Positions 47,665 to 57,680 of a DNA stretch of 64,000 bases are shown in pieces. The DNA is taken from assembly GCA_017889585.1 (NCBI GenBank), contig JAGFZX010000003.1, positions 55,166 through 119,165 of the forward strand. Direction: 5' to 3'. The DNA is from Bacillota bacterium. GTDB lineage: Bacteria > Bacillota > Negativicutes > DSM-13327. The notes under the pieces are model-generated. The model saw nothing but the letters and a program-made list of their open reading frames with translations, had not been told where the DNA came from and ran no database searches. Within the stretch, counting starts at the first letter, position 1. Each line of letters opens with the position of its first letter. A program made the position numbers and the translations under genes.

Positions 47665-49224
47665 TTATGCTTCATCCTTTTCCTGAATACCAAATATCGC
47701 TGCTGGCAAGGCCCTAATCAGATCACTAGCTGTCATGCCTATCATTCCACCCCTTGCCACAATATCCCCGGCCAAGCCGTGAATATAGACACCAACAAGT
47801 GCTGCCTCATGACTTGACAAGCCCTGGGCCATTAGCCCTGCAATAACCCCAGTTAATACATCACCAGTGCCACCTGTCGCCATACCAGCATTACCGTTAA
47901 TATTAATATATACTTCACCATCTGGAAATGCCACTAAAGTACGTGCTCCTTTTAAAATAATAATACTACCCCATTCAATGGCTGCTGCCCTAGTAATATA
48001 CACTCGATCTTGATTGACTTCATCAGGCGATAGACCAACAAGTCGCGCCATTTCTCCAGAATGTGGTGTTAGTACAGGAACGGCTTTAGCCTCTGCTAAA
48101 ATATGAGTATAATCGATGAGCGCATATAAAGCATCGGCATCAATCACCAATGGTTTTTCCACATTTTTGATGATCTGCCTTACCGCAATCATGGTATCGG
48201 CATGACGACCAAGGCCGGGACCAATAGCTACTATATCATTTTGACTGGACATTTCTTCAATATCAATTACAGCGTCTTGACCCATAATGCCTATTGCCAC
48301 CTCTGGCAGTGGTTTTGTCATTACTTCTGTCAATTTAGTTTCCATGATATCATGTAAACTTTCGGCAACGCCTAAGGTAACCAGACCAGCACCTGATCGC
48401 ACAGCTGCTTTAGCGGTCAAGGCAGCGGCACCAGTAAGCCCCTTAGAGCCTGCGACTACCAGAACTTTCCCACAGTTACCCTTATGAACATCTGGACTTC
48501 GTTTAGCAAACATTTGTCCTACAGCAGTACTCGTAATAATATTTTGCTTAATATTCTCATCTATGAGTAACGTCCGAGGTATGCCGATCTCAGTAACACT
48601 TACATCACCGGCATAGGAAGCCCCAGGATATAATAGTAGCCCCTGCTTAGGCAGTGAAAAGGTTATTGTATGATTAGCCCTTACCGCAGCGCCTCGAATT
48701 TGCCCATTGTCAGCATCAACACCTGATGGAATATCGATGGCAATAACAACTCTATTGGTTTTATTAATACTTTCCACAACCTGGGCCATATTACCATAAA
48801 GTTGACCGGTAAAACCAGTCCCCACCAATGCATCGACTAGACAATCAGTAAAGGTCATGGCAATTTTCACTTTATCCCAATCACCATCATTGACTACCTC
48901 AATCACATCAATTCCCATACGTGTAATTATTTGCAAATTGATCAACGCATCTCCAGCTACATCTGTTTTGCTACCGATCAGAAAAACTTTAACTTTGGCA
49001 CCTTGATTGTAAAGGTATCGCGCAACAACATAGCCATCACCACCATTATTGCCCTTACCAGCAAAAATAGCTATTTTTTTATTATTTAAATTCCCCATAA
49101 TGCTTTCAATTTGGCGCGTTGTTTCACTTCCCGCATTTTCCATGAGCACCATACTGGGAATACCATACTCTTCAATAGCCCTGTGTTCAATTGTTCTTAT
49201 TTCACCAGTTGTTACAACTTTCAT
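47665..49224 (-). CDS. nnr: Bifunctional NAD(P)HX epimerase/dehydratase
   Basis: The 519-residue protein repairs hydrated NAD(P)H. The N-terminal YjeF domain (about 1-210, with MENAGSE, AGKGNNGGDGYVVARYL and DIPSGVDADNGQI) epimerises NAD(P)HX; the C-terminal carbohydrate-kinase-like domain (about 230-510, with KVLVVAGSKGLTGAA, AIGPGLG, VIDADALYAL, LTPHSGEMARLVG and GGTGDVLTGVIAGLMAQG) dehydrates it with ADP. The start at 49224 follows GGGGAGGAAG, one base past the acpS stop. This acpS-nnr order is common in Firmicutes. Confidence 0.95.
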   Translation of the reverse strand: MKVVTTGEIRTIEHRAIEEYGIPSMVLMENAGSETTRQIESIMGNLNNKKIAIFAGKGNNGGDGYVVARYLYNQGAKVKVFLIGSKTDVAGDALINLQIITRMGIDVIEVVNDGDWDKVKIAMTFTDCLVDALVGTGFTGQLYGNMAQVVESINKTNRVVIAIDIPSGVDADNGQIRGAAVRANHTITFSLPKQGLLLYPGASYAGDVSVTEIGIPRTLLIDENIKQNIITSTAVGQMFAKRSPDVHKGNCGKVLVVAGSKGLTGAAALTAKAAVRSGAGLVTLGVAESLHDIMETKLTEVMTKPLPEVAIGIMGQDAVIDIEEMSSQNDIVAIGPGLGRHADTMIAVRQIIKNVEKPLVIDADALYALIDYTHILAEAKAVPVLTPHSGEMARLVGLSPDEVNQDRVYITRAAAIEWGSIIILKGARTLVAFPDGEVYININGNAGMATGGTGDVLTGVIAGLMAQGLSSHEAALVGVYIHGLAGDIVARGGMIGMTASDLIRALPAAIFGIQEKDEA

Positions 49225-49225
49225 A

Positions 49226-49603
49226 TTATCTTCCTCCCCATAAAATGGCCTGGGCAGCAGCATATTCCCGGGCATGTGTCAATGAAATATGAACTCTATT
49301 TACTCCCATTTCCCTGGCCAAAGCTCTAAATTGGCCACGTAGCTCCACGTGTGGGCAACCCTTGTCATTAAGCAGAATTTCTATATCTTGCAGAGTTCCC
49401 CCAGTAAGACCTGTACCAAAAGCCTTCATCACAGCTTCTTTGCCAGCAAAGCGTGCTGCATAGGAAGCAGCTTTTTGTACACCCCTACTCTCACAATACT
49501 GTTTTTCCTGAGCAGTAAATACCCTTTGCACAAACGACTGGCGTATAATAGCATCTTTAATGCGACTAATTTCAATAATATCAATACCAGTTCCAATAAT
49601 CAC
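49226..49603 (-). CDS. acpS: Holo-[acyl-carrier-protein] synthase
   Basis: The 125-residue phosphopantetheinyl transferase starts at GTG (49603) with IIGTGIDIIEISRI (metal Asp) and contains RFAGKEAVMKAFGTGL (metal Glu) and HISLTHAREYAAAQAIL. A GTG at 49612 would add three residues; GGAGTGAGG fits the later start better. It attaches the cofactor arm to ACP for fatty acid synthesis. Confidence 0.94.
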   Translation of the reverse strand: MIIGTGIDIIEISRIKDAIIRQSFVQRVFTAQEKQYCESRGVQKAASYAARFAGKEAVMKAFGTGLTGGTLQDIEILLNDKGCPHVELRGQFRALAREMGVNRVHISLTHAREYAAAQAILWGGR

Positions 49604-49680
49604 TGACCTCACTCCATATTACCCTTTATTATGCATTGTACCAGCATTCCCCTCCTTTTGCCAACATAATGAATGCAAAA

Positions 49681-49704
49681 AAGACTTGGTTGGAGCCAAG
49701 TCTT
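49681..49704 (-). terminator. Terminator of motA-motB
   Basis: AAGACTTGG (49681-49689) and CCAAGTCTT (49696-49704) form a perfect stem with a six-base loop just after the motB stop, and TTTTTTG follows on the minus strand. Confidence 0.9.
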
Positions 49705-49717
49705 CTACTGTTATAAA

Positions 49718-50473
49718 TTACAGTTTATAATTTCGCATAATAAGCACTTCTACCCGCCGATTCTTAGAGTGACCTTCCACTGTATCATTAGTCGCCACGG
49801 GGCGATACTCCCCATAACCAATGGCACTAAACCGCTCTGGCTTTAATTTTCCCTGAGCTAATAAAAATTTCATAAAATTAATGGCCCGTTTAGAACTAAG
49901 CTCCCAATTTGAAGGAAATTCGCGAGTATTAATCGGCACATTGTCAGTATGGCCTGAAATAACGACTTGCTGTGACAACGGAGTCAATATTTTAGCGATC
50001 TCAGCCCCCAAGCGCTGGGAGTCTGGGCGAAGCTCAGCACTACCTGAAGGAAATAATGCTGAATCTTTAATGCGAATCATCAGACCATCATCAGTAAGAG
50101 CTGTACTTAAATCCCCTACTAAATTATTGTTTTGGATATATTTATCCAGTTCTTTTTTTAATTCCAAAAGTTGCACAGTTTCCCTTAGTTGTGCCTGTTC
50201 TTTGCCATTATCAGCCTTTGACTGATTCGGCTTAGACGCATCAGCCTCTGGCGCTACTGTTCTATTATTATCAAAGACAGACGGACTACCACTAAAAGCT
50301 ACACTTAAAGACTGGGCCATCGCATCAAACTTTGTTTTATTAGCATCGGCTGAAGCAAAGAGCACGATAAATAACGCCAATAACAAGGTTAATATATCAG
50401 CATAAGGAACCAACCAGGATTCATCAGTATGCTCTTCATGATGCTCAGCATGGTGTTTTTTCCTTCTGGACAT
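49718..50473 (-). CDS. motB: Flagellar motor stator protein MotB
   Basis: The 251-residue protein has one membrane helix with the proton-binding Asp in SWLVPYADILTLLLALFIVLF (about residue 26), a plug region, and a C-terminal OmpA-like peptidoglycan-binding domain (about 130-245, SGHTDNVPINTREFPSNWELS and NRRVEVLI). It anchors the stator to the wall. Its start overlaps the motA stop by one base. An ion specificity (H+ or Na+) cannot be fixed from this. Confidence 0.94.
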   Translation of the reverse strand: MSRRKKHHAEHHEEHTDESWLVPYADILTLLLALFIVLFASADANKTKFDAMAQSLSVAFSGSPSVFDNNRTVAPEADASKPNQSKADNGKEQAQLRETVQLLELKKELDKYIQNNNLVGDLSTALTDDGLMIRIKDSALFPSGSAELRPDSQRLGAEIAKILTPLSQQVVISGHTDNVPINTREFPSNWELSSKRAINFMKFLLAQGKLKPERFSAIGYGEYRPVATNDTVEGHSKNRRVEVLIMRNYKL

Positions 50474-51258
50474 TATGCTTCCTCCGTTTTTGCCTTCAAC
50501 AGTTGACGTTCATTTTGAGGAATAAATACCAGCAATTTGGCTTCAATGGCAGTTGGCGAATCACCAGCCTGCAGTGATAAAATCCCCTCAACCATCATCT
50601 TTTTAATATCCACTTCTTTTTTCGACATCATCTTCAGCTTATTCGCAAAAGGATGCCAGATAACATAACCAGTAAAAATCCCTAGTAAGGTAGCAACAAA
50701 GGCCGCCGCAATGGAATGTCCCAATTTTTCAATATCATCTAGATTCCCCAAAGCAGCAATCAGACCAATAACGGCACCAAGTACACCTAAAGTTGGAGCA
50801 TATGTACCTGCTTGAGTAAAAATTAGAGCACCAACACGATGCCTTTCTTCCATACTTTGAATTTCCGCATCCAAGACATCACCCACAAAATCTGGATCGA
50901 GACCGTCAATCACCATACTCAGACCCTTTTTCAGAAAATCATCTGTAATCTCCTCCACACGACTTTCAAGAGCTAAAATACCTTCACGCCTAGCCACCTG
51001 TGATAGTTCCACAAACATTTTCAGCATATCACTTTTCGGCATGAACTCTGGTTTTCTGAACAATGTTTTAAACAGTGTTGGGAAATTTTTCAGAATATCC
51101 ATTGTAAAAGCATTAAATAGACAAGCCACCGTACCGCCAATAATAATCAAGAATGCTGCTGGATTTAGCAACGCTGCTGGGCTTGCACCTTTGAGTGCCA
51201 TCCCGACGACAACAGACAAGACACCCGCAATCATACCAATTACTGTTGATATTTCCAA
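50473..51258 (-). CDS. motA: Flagellar motor stator protein MotA
   Basis: The 261-residue protein has four membrane helices, two near the N-terminus and two at about 150-205 (TLGVLGAVIGLIAALGNL and AAFVATLLGIFTGYVIWHPF), around a large cytoplasmic loop with charged residues that contact FliG. The start codon is TTG at 51258, after GGGGGG. Together with motB it powers flagellar rotation. Flagellar structural genes are elsewhere. Confidence 0.94.
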   Translation of the reverse strand: MEISTVIGMIAGVLSVVVGMALKGASPAALLNPAAFLIIIGGTVACLFNAFTMDILKNFPTLFKTLFRKPEFMPKSDMLKMFVELSQVARREGILALESRVEEITDDFLKKGLSMVIDGLDPDFVGDVLDAEIQSMEERHRVGALIFTQAGTYAPTLGVLGAVIGLIAALGNLDDIEKLGHSIAAAFVATLLGIFTGYVIWHPFANKLKMMSKKEVDIKKMMVEGILSLQAGDSPTAIEAKLLVFIPQNERQLLKAKTEEA

Positions 51259-51616
51259 AACTATAGCCCCCCTAAATCCAAACCACAGGCCTAACCTATG
51301 GATAGTATCTATTTCAATCTATTTTTACATAATTCATTTTATTTTTACAAATTCCTGCAAATCGTTGTTTATTTTTTATCCGATAGCCATATCCTTTTGA
51401 TACTTGTCTGCCAATAGCCATAATTTTAAAACTGACTATAAAAGTACCGCCTAGTTGTTTGGCTAGGGGTGGCCCTCCTATCATAAATATATTGTCATAT
51501 AAAGTGTTTATTTCTTCATTTTGTCTAGGAATCCTTTTAAAAAAATAAAAAACTAGACCTATGTCCTATTGATGGTCATAGGTCTAGTTGTCTTTATACG
51601 AAAAAACCTTGGAAAG
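51259..51616. other. Gene-free stretch between motA and the CoA-disulfide reductase
   Basis: No convincing frame is seen. On the minus strand a CCTAG/CTAGG hairpin (about 51450-51470) lies in the motA leader. A terminator occupies 51551-51589. Confidence 0.5.
51551..51589 (-). terminator. Terminator of the CoA-disulfide reductase gene
   Basis: AACTAGACCTATG (51551-51563) and CATAGGTCTAGTT (51577-51589) are exact inverted repeats, and TTTTTTATTTTT follows on the minus strand. Confidence 0.92.
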
Positions 51617-53314
51617 TTACTCTTCCCCTTCACCGCTTTCACATACAAAAGGCCAGGCGACGATACCGCCTTCCATCACCTTAACATTAGTAAAACCTTC
51701 ACCCTCTAGTATTAATGCGGCTTCATACCCTCTGAGGCTTATCTTACAAAAAGCGATAATTTCAGCATCTTTCTCAAGTTCATCAGTACGACGACGCAGT
51801 TCTCCCAGGGGAATATGTTTTAGGGACTTACAACCAGCCAAGCTAATTTGTTTTAACTCATCAGCAGAACGTACATCTAGAAATACTATTTCATCGGAAA
51901 AACTTTTTTCCTTTGCATTTAAAGAAGAGATTCCCTTTAAACTGCCTGCCAACTTATTCATCACTACATTAGCAGCTACTGCAACATTATCAATAGGTGA
52001 ACTGTATGGTGGTGCATAAGCCAAATCAATATCAAATAAATCATCAATTGTTCCACCCAAAGTTAAGGTAGTTGCGATAATGTCAATACGTTTAGAAACT
52101 TCGCCTTCACCAAAGGCCTGGGCCCCTAATATTTTGCGGTTCTTACGATCAACAATTAACTTTATGATGATCAGCTTGGCCTCAGGCATATAATGCGGTC
52201 TATCATGACCAGCAGCGACTGCAGTGATATACTCATAGCCTTGGGCTTTAGCCTCATTTTCAGTAAGCCCCGTTTTACCAACATTTAAATTCATTAGCTT
52301 TACGATTACAGTATTGAGCACTCCGCGGAATTTCATAGAACTACCGCAAATATTTTCTCCGATAATTCGTCCATGCTTATTGGCAGTTGATCCCATGGGC
52401 GCAAATACTTTTTTCCCGGAAATAATATTGGTATTTTCTGCGCAGTCACCACCAGCATAAATATCTGAATCACTGGTTTCCATATATTGATTTACCGCAA
52501 TAGCACCGGTTTCGCCAATCATCAAACCTGCCTGGCTCGCAAGCTTCACATTGGGTTTAACACCAATAGCGAGAATGACAATATCAGCTGGAATAGTTTG
52601 TTTATTCGTCACCACCGCGCTAACTTTTCCTTCACCCTCAAACTGCTCAACTTTTTGCCCTGTCAAAACAGTAATACCCTGTGCTCTGGCATATTTAGCC
52701 ACCGATGCAGCAATATCCTCATCTAAAAAGGCTGGAAAAAGCTGTTCTTTCATTTCGACGATAGTAACATCAACATCCCATTTCTTAAAAGCTTCTGCCA
52801 TTTCTATACCAACCAGCCCAGCACCAATGATAACCGCATGTTTAAATTCTCGTTTTTCCAAACCTTTACGGACAGCGACAGCATCATCTGGATGCCACAA
52901 CTGATAAATATTTGTCAGGTTTATTCCAGGCAAGGGTGGCTTCACAGGCGAGGCACCAGTGGCTAGTACTAGTTTATCATAGCTAAGTAGTCTTTCTTCT
53001 CCAGTAACCAGATTTTTTACTAGCACCTGTTTATGCTCACGATCAATGCGAGTAGCCTCAGTCTTAATAAGTACATCAACATTCTTTACATTTTTAAAAA
53101 AGTCTTGATTACGTATAGCTCCAGCAGGGGTCATCATGAGTTGCTTAATATTAGGTATATCACCAGACACAAAATATGGCATACCGCATGCACCATAAGA
53201 TATAAGATCGCTTTTCTCAACTACTATAATTTCGGCTTTAGGATTACCGCGACGAACTTTAGCAGCCGCCTTAAGACCAGCTGCCACACCACCGATTATA
53301 ACAACTTTCTTCAT
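51617..53314 (-). CDS. CoA-disulfide reductase / NADH oxidase with C-terminal rhodanese domain
   Basis: The 565-residue flavoprotein has an FAD site (VVIIGGVAAGLKAAAKVRRG, 4-23), the single redox Cys in ISYGACGMPYFVSGD near 43, an NAD site (AVIIGAGLVGIEMAEAFKKW near 154), and a rhodanese domain from about 460 with FLDVRSADELKQISLAG and the active Cys in IIAFCKISLRGYEAA. This CoADR-rhodanese architecture is known from polysulfide- or persulfide-reducing enzymes such as Npsr. The start at 53314 follows TAGGAG. In an anaerobe it may work in oxidative stress or sulfur metabolism; which one is not decided by sequence. Confidence 0.92.
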   Translation of the reverse strand: MKKVVIIGGVAAGLKAAAKVRRGNPKAEIIVVEKSDLISYGACGMPYFVSGDIPNIKQLMMTPAGAIRNQDFFKNVKNVDVLIKTEATRIDREHKQVLVKNLVTGEERLLSYDKLVLATGASPVKPPLPGINLTNIYQLWHPDDAVAVRKGLEKREFKHAVIIGAGLVGIEMAEAFKKWDVDVTIVEMKEQLFPAFLDEDIAASVAKYARAQGITVLTGQKVEQFEGEGKVSAVVTNKQTIPADIVILAIGVKPNVKLASQAGLMIGETGAIAVNQYMETSDSDIYAGGDCAENTNIISGKKVFAPMGSTANKHGRIIGENICGSSMKFRGVLNTVIVKLMNLNVGKTGLTENEAKAQGYEYITAVAAGHDRPHYMPEAKLIIIKLIVDRKNRKILGAQAFGEGEVSKRIDIIATTLTLGGTIDDLFDIDLAYAPPYSSPIDNVAVAANVVMNKLAGSLKGISSLNAKEKSFSDEIVFLDVRSADELKQISLAGCKSLKHIPLGELRRRTDELEKDAEIIAFCKISLRGYEAALILEGEGFTNVKVMEGGIVAWPFVCESGEGEE

Positions 53315-53405
53315 TTTAATCACTCCTACCCCCCAAGGGAGGGGTTTTTATTATATTGTACAGAATAAACAATTTCCAGTCAATCACTATCTAATCAGTA
53401 ACTTT

Positions 53406-53459
53406 CCTAAAATAAATGAATGGCCCCCCACAGAGTGGAGTCCATTCATTTATTTTAGG
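53406..53459. terminator. 18-bp inverted repeat at the ferritin gene end
   Basis: CCTAAAATAAATGAATGG (53406-53423) and its exact inverse (53442-53459) overlap the ferritin stop codon. The loop is 18 bases. No long T-run follows, so it may protect the mRNA end or act as a weak terminator for either direction. Confidence 0.65.
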
Positions 53460-53943
53460 CGCGGTTGCCAAGTTCTTTGTCGATATACAGAAGAGAACCG
53501 TTGCTATTACCAATCATTTTCAATCTTTCCAAAATAGCTTGAGCATTCCCTTCTTCTTCTATTTGTTCTTCAATGAACCATTGTAGGAAGATCTTAGCAG
53601 CATAATCTTTTTCGGCGATGGCTAATTCATACAATTTATTAATTAAGCTAGTGATATGTATTTCATGAGCCAATACTTTTTCAAATACTTCAACTGGAGA
53701 GCCAAACTCAGTAGCTGGAGCTGCAATTGCTTGAAGCTTAACAGTCCCTCCACGCTCTACCAAATAATTTAATAATTTAAACGCATGAGTCATTTCTTCG
53801 GTATATTGGGTTTTAAGCCAATGAGCAAAACCTCTTAAATTTTTCGTTTCGGAATATACGGACATTGCTAAATAAATATATGCCGAATCCATTTCTGCCT
53901 GAATTTGATTATTGATAGCATCTTGTAATTTATTACTAATCAT
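53455..53943 (-). CDS. Ferritin
   Basis: The 162-residue four-helix protein starts MISNKLQDAINNQIQAEMDS and carries ferroxidase ligands in QAEMDSAYIYLAM (Glu), TQYTEEMTHAFKLL (Glu and His) and WFIEEQIEEEGNAQAIL (Glu). It is the FtnA type, without haem Met of bacterioferritin. It oxidises and stores iron, important for an anaerobe facing peroxide. The start at 53943 follows AAAGGGG. A PerR-like box overlaps its -35 region. Confidence 0.95.
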   Translation of the reverse strand: MISNKLQDAINNQIQAEMDSAYIYLAMSVYSETKNLRGFAHWLKTQYTEEMTHAFKLLNYLVERGGTVKLQAIAAPATEFGSPVEVFEKVLAHEIHITSLINKLYELAIAEKDYAAKIFLQWFIEEQIEEEGNAQAILERLKMIGNSNGSLLYIDKELGNRA

Positions 53944-54001
53944 TTTTATTACCCCTTTCATCTGAGAAACGCTTTCCTATTAACATGATTTTAGCATACT
54001 A

Positions 54002-54016
54002 TTCTAATTATTACAA
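54002..54016 (-). promoter_or_regulatory. PerR-like box and promoter of the ferritin gene
   Basis: On the minus strand TTGTAATAATTAGAA matches 13 of 15 positions (N counted as match) of the PerR box TTATAATNATTATAA. Its first bases double as a -35 (TTGTAA), and TAAAAT lies 17 bases on as -10. Binding would block the promoter. Confidence 0.65.
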
Positions 54017-54078
54017 TATATTTTTTATTAATTAATAATTAATATCAACTAACTTTTAAATACCGTATGATATTATAT

Positions 54079-56121
54079 TTAAACCTTAAGTATTTCTGTA
54101 AATTGTTCTATATCAGTTACAGGTGGCAAACATGCAAAATTCTCGCATACATATGCTGTGGTCTTGCCGTCAACCATTTCATACCCCTCCTTATTTTGAT
54201 CCTCTTTACTATAAAAATTGAGTACAACTGCTGGCAAGAAACCGTTCTGAACCCTCTGTAACATAATCTGAGTATCAGGGCTATCCACAGAACCAACAAT
54301 GGCCACTTTTATCTTTTTAGCAAGATAATAATCAATGGCCATCATAAAATAAGTATAACCTGCCGCATATCGACTTGCTTCCCCGATAAAAAATTGCAGT
54401 TGCCTCTCTGCCATTTCTCTTAACTGGTTATCACCTGTAAGATCGGCGAGCTTCTGCAAAGCCAGTGTCGCAACTGAATTTCCTGACGGGATAGCTCCAT
54501 CATAAAGCTCTTTAGGACGTGTAATAAGCTGCTCGCCATCATTACCATAAAAGTAGAAGCCGCCTTGCTCTGCATCCCAAAACAATCTCTTCATATCTCC
54601 AACTAGCTTCACAGCCTGGTCCAAATACTCGGGCCTAAAAGTTGCCTGATACACTTCAATAAGTGCTATTAATAAAAAAGCATAATCATCAAGGTAAGCT
54701 AGATGGGCAGCTTCTCCATCACGGTAACGTGCTAATAAACGACCATCGCTGCGCATAAGCTTAGTATAAATAAACTCCATAGCTCTCTCCGCGGCCTTAG
54801 CATAGTTACCCTTTTTCAGCACTTGAGATGCCTTGGCAAAAGCAGTAATCATCAGCGCATTCCAAGCTGTCAGTATTTTATCATCTTTGTACGGATGAAT
54901 ACGCTCTTCCCGCACCTTGTACAGCGTTCCCCGTCCCCTTGCCAGTATATCCTCTAGTTCCACTGTACTTAAGTTTACCATCTTGGCGCATTCAGTTATA
55001 TTATTCCCGATAAAGTTCAAAATATTTGTTCCATGTTCAAAGTTGCCCTGAGGCGATATATTATAATAATTGACAAAAATAGTTCCTTCTTTTTCACCTA
55101 GAATATCTAGTACTTCCTGTCTTGTAAACACATAGAATTTGCCTTCTACACCTTCAGAGTCAGCATCTTCTGCTGAGAAAAAGCCGCCATTCTGATCTGT
55201 CATATCCCTTAAAACATATGTCAAAATTTCTTCAGCCACTCTGGCAAAATCCTCATTACCAGTACATTGATAAGCTTCAAGATAACTGTAGCACATCAGA
55301 GCATTATCATATAACATCTTTTCAAAATGGGGTGCTAGCCATTTGTGATCTGTAGAATAGCGAGCAAATCCATAGCCTAAATGATCATAAATCCCCCCTT
55401 GACACATCGATTTAAGGGTTTTGTCCACCATGGAAAGGGCCTTTTTCTCCCCAAAATGTCGCCAATATCGAAGTAAAAACAACATATTATGAGACGTAGG
55501 AAATTTAGGGGCAGTACTAAATCCGCCAAATTTGTCATCAAATCTCTGTTCCAATTGAGAATAGGCCTGATCCAAAATAGCCTTTGATAAATTGACATTC
55601 TCACTTACCACTTTAGAATGTTGTAACAACTCCACAATATCATCGCCAGATTGTATGATATCCTCTCGATTGTTTTGCCATGCCTTCTGCAGTCTTGGCA
55701 AGAGATCCATAACTCCCATCCTGCCCATCATACTGTGCTTTGGAAAATACGTTCCTGCAAAAAAAGGCTTTTTATCAGGTGTCATTACAATTGTTAATGG
55801 CCACCCACCCTGCCCTATCACAGCCTGGCATACCGACATATAGATACCATCCACATCTGGTCGTTCTTCCCGGTCTACCTTGATTGAAATAAAGCCTGCA
55901 TTCAATACAGCAGCTACCTCTTCGTCCTCGAAAGACTCTCTTTCCATGACATGGCACCAATGGCAACACGAATATCCACTACTGAAGAACACCGGCTTAT
56001 CTTCTCGCTTGGCTTTTTCAAATGCTTCGTCCCCCCACGGGTGCCAGTCTACTGGATTGTAAGCGTGTTGAAGTAAATATGGACTCTTCTCATTTATTAA
56101 ATTATTTGGCTTTTTGTCCAC
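54079..56121 (-). CDS. DUF255 thioredoxin-domain protein (YyaL/SPATA20 type)
   Basis: The 680-residue protein has an N-terminal thioredoxin-like DUF255 domain with [39 protein letters not shown] (the CCxxC-type motif), and a long alpha/alpha-barrel part (about 250-660) like N-acylglucosamine 2-epimerases ([46 protein letters not shown]). The start is GTG at 56121, eight bases after GGAGG; the upstream frame to 56298 overlaps the terminator of the previous gene and is not coding. The function of the family is unsettled. Two broken copies of its first part lie at 57516-57680 and 61106-61174. Confidence 0.9.
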   Translation of the reverse strand: MDKKPNNLINEKSPYLLQHAYNPVDWHPWGDEAFEKAKREDKPVFFSSGYSCCHWCHVMERESFEDEEVAAVLNAGFISIKVDREERPDVDGIYMSVCQAVIGQGGWPLTIVMTPDKKPFFAGTYFPKHSMMGRMGVMDLLPRLQKAWQNNREDIIQSGDDIVELLQHSKVVSENVNLSKAILDQAYSQLEQRFDDKFGGFSTAPKFPTSHNMLFLLRYWRHFGEKKALSMVDKTLKSMCQGGIYDHLGYGFARYSTDHKWLAPHFEKMLYDNALMCYSYLEAYQCTGNEDFARVAEEILTYVLRDMTDQNGGFFSAEDADSEGVEGKFYVFTRQEVLDILGEKEGTIFVNYYNISPQGNFEHGTNILNFIGNNITECAKMVNLSTVELEDILARGRGTLYKVREERIHPYKDDKILTAWNALMITAFAKASQVLKKGNYAKAAERAMEFIYTKLMRSDGRLLARYRDGEAAHLAYLDDYAFLLIALIEVYQATFRPEYLDQAVKLVGDMKRLFWDAEQGGFYFYGNDGEQLITRPKELYDGAIPSGNSVATLALQKLADLTGDNQLREMAERQLQFFIGEASRYAAGYTYFMMAIDYYLAKKIKVAIVGSVDSPDTQIMLQRVQNGFLPAVVLNFYSKEDQNKEGYEMVDGKTTAYVCENFACLPPVTDIEQFTEILKV

Positions 56122-56180
56122 AAAAGCACCTCCAAAGTTGGTTCCATTACGTAGCACGTTACATTTAGTATGTACAAAAA

Positions 56181-56205
56181 AAGTATCAGCATTACGCTGA
56201 TACTT
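56181..56205 (-). terminator. Terminator before the DUF255 gene (repeat copy A)
   Basis: AAGTATCAGC (56181-56190) and GCTGATACTT (56196-56205) form a perfect stem, and on the minus strand TTTTTTTGTACATACTA follows. It ends the secreted LolA-like gene. Copies B and C with the same flanks lie at 57742-57766 and 61233-61257. Confidence 0.88.
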
Positions 56206-56287
56206 CTGTAGCTTATCTTGCTTTATAAAAGTTAAAAACAAATCCTTTTCAGAGGGAAACCCCGAATTTTTGTACAATTTACCCATG

Positions 56288-57214
56288 TCAAATCCCACTT
56301 TTTTCAGGAGTTACCTTATCTGCTGATTTGACTTCGGTTGCATTGTCTCGCACATCTTGAGGAATCTCTATAGGATCTACTTGATTATATTTGGAATACG
56401 TTATCTGTATATTCAATGTCGATTTTGCTAAAAAATCTTCGATTTTAGTTCTATCCTTTGGATTAGCTATATCCAAAAACAATCCTGCCCCTTTGCGAAT
56501 CGGTTCTGTCAAGTCCATATCTATTTCTTTTACCATCATAGTCGCTTTATCAACTTTAATATTATATTTTATATCACCAGTTGCTAACACCCCAAGACGT
56601 CCTATCGCAGTCGCACTCAACATACTCTTCTCCTGCACATTATTTAGCTTGGCAACTGCAGCTATCGCATCACTTATGTGCATACTATCCAAAGTTATTT
56701 GCATATATTTATAAGATGGTGTTTCTTTCGTCAGCTTCACCGATTTCATCAACTGCAACATATTCGTACGAGCAGAGATCTTGTCATCCGCTGGAAGTTC
56801 TTTGCTCAAAGAAAAATCGATCGGCACAACCTGTTTGATCCATTTTTCGTTACTTAACATATAAATCACTAGATTACCTTGGCTTTGTTCGATATACTGC
56901 TTTAGCATCAGTGTATTTTCTTTATTTTTTACATCACGATACCAAATCTTTATATCTTGTTTGTAGTTTAGTGGTTTTTCCTGGCCTTCCCCATTGATTG
57001 CAGCTTTCACTTCCCCCATCGAGGTTTCAGCCTTGATCTCCACGTCATAATGCAAGTTTTTTACATCTATCATATTTTTATATACTTCGTTCAAATACGC
57101 CTTTTCCGGTGGCAGTTTTTCCTCGGCAAAAGCAAACGAACTACTCATCGCCACAAACAACAAGCCCCATACTAAAGCAACTCTCCAATTGATCTTTCGC
57201 AAAAATCCCATCAT
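56288..57214 (-). CDS. Secreted LolA-like/DUF6612-type protein
   Basis: The 308-residue protein starts [20 protein letters not shown] with a signal peptide that ends near SFAFAEEK. The rest looks like a curved beta-sheet lipoprotein-carrier fold: [50 protein letters not shown] and [19 protein letters not shown]. It resembles LppX/LprG- or LolA-like carriers in outline only. AAGGGAG lies nine bases before ATG 57214; the frame extends to 57418 but this is not supported. In a diderm it could carry lipids or lipoproteins in the periplasm, which is inference. Confidence 0.7.
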   Translation of the reverse strand: MMGFLRKINWRVALVWGLLFVAMSSSFAFAEEKLPPEKAYLNEVYKNMIDVKNLHYDVEIKAETSMGEVKAAINGEGQEKPLNYKQDIKIWYRDVKNKENTLMLKQYIEQSQGNLVIYMLSNEKWIKQVVPIDFSLSKELPADDKISARTNMLQLMKSVKLTKETPSYKYMQITLDSMHISDAIAAVAKLNNVQEKSMLSATAIGRLGVLATGDIKYNIKVDKATMMVKEIDMDLTEPIRKGAGLFLDIANPKDRTKIEDFLAKSTLNIQITYSKYNQVDPIEIPQDVRDNATEVKSADKVTPEKSGI

Positions 57215-57515
57215 ATAATCAAACTCCCTTTTATAAATTCTACCGCATCTATATATTCCCAATATGTAGATGGTCATGAGGAGAGGACAGTGGTACCATC
57301 CCCCCATCGAGTCAGATACATAGACTTTATTTCCTCTTTTGTAATATTCTGTTAACAGCGTAATTCTCCTGCCAAATTCAAACAAATTTAGTAAAAACTT
57401 ATTTTTATTAAATTTCATTCAATTTATCTGGATAGGGACAAGGGGTCAAGAAAAAGAAGCACGTTAATTCTCGCCGCTCTTATTTCATCTTTTTTAGTGA
57501 TTTTATTTACACGAC
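57215..57515. other. Non-coding stretch, promoter side of the LolA-like gene
   Basis: It contains the leader of the LolA-like gene (from 57215) and then sequence without an open frame or a clear repeat, up to the broken DUF255 copy. No RNA gene is recognised. Confidence 0.4.
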
Positions 57516-57680
57516 ATCAATGGCAGCAACTATATCCACTACTGAGGGACACTAGCTTATCTTCTCGTTTCGCCTTTTCAAATGCCTCATCGCTCCAAGG
57601 GTGCCAATCTACTGGATTATAGGCATGTTGCAAGAGATATGGACTTTTTTTTTTATCAATCCGTTTGGCTTTTTGTCCAT
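57516..57680 (-). pseudogene. Broken copy B of the DUF255 gene start
   Basis: An ATG at 57680 follows AGGGGTGAG. The first nine codons (MDKKPNGLI) match the intact gene start, then a run of ten A shifts the frame by one base. Past the shift the sequence again reads [20 protein letters not shown] and [20 protein letters not shown], then C-H-stop, with TGA where the intact gene has the Trp codon of CCHWCHV. Nothing of the gene remains beyond. Terminator copy B sits upstream at 57742-57766 as in the intact locus. Confidence 0.8.

Noticed and set aside
56122..56298. N-terminal extension of the DUF255 protein
   Set aside because: The frame runs through a terminator with a T-run and through part of the previous gene; GTG at 56121 has GGAGG at the right distance.
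57516..57680. An uninterrupted 54-residue protein in copy B
   Set aside because: The A-run has ten bases, not eleven, so the reading frame breaks after nine codons.
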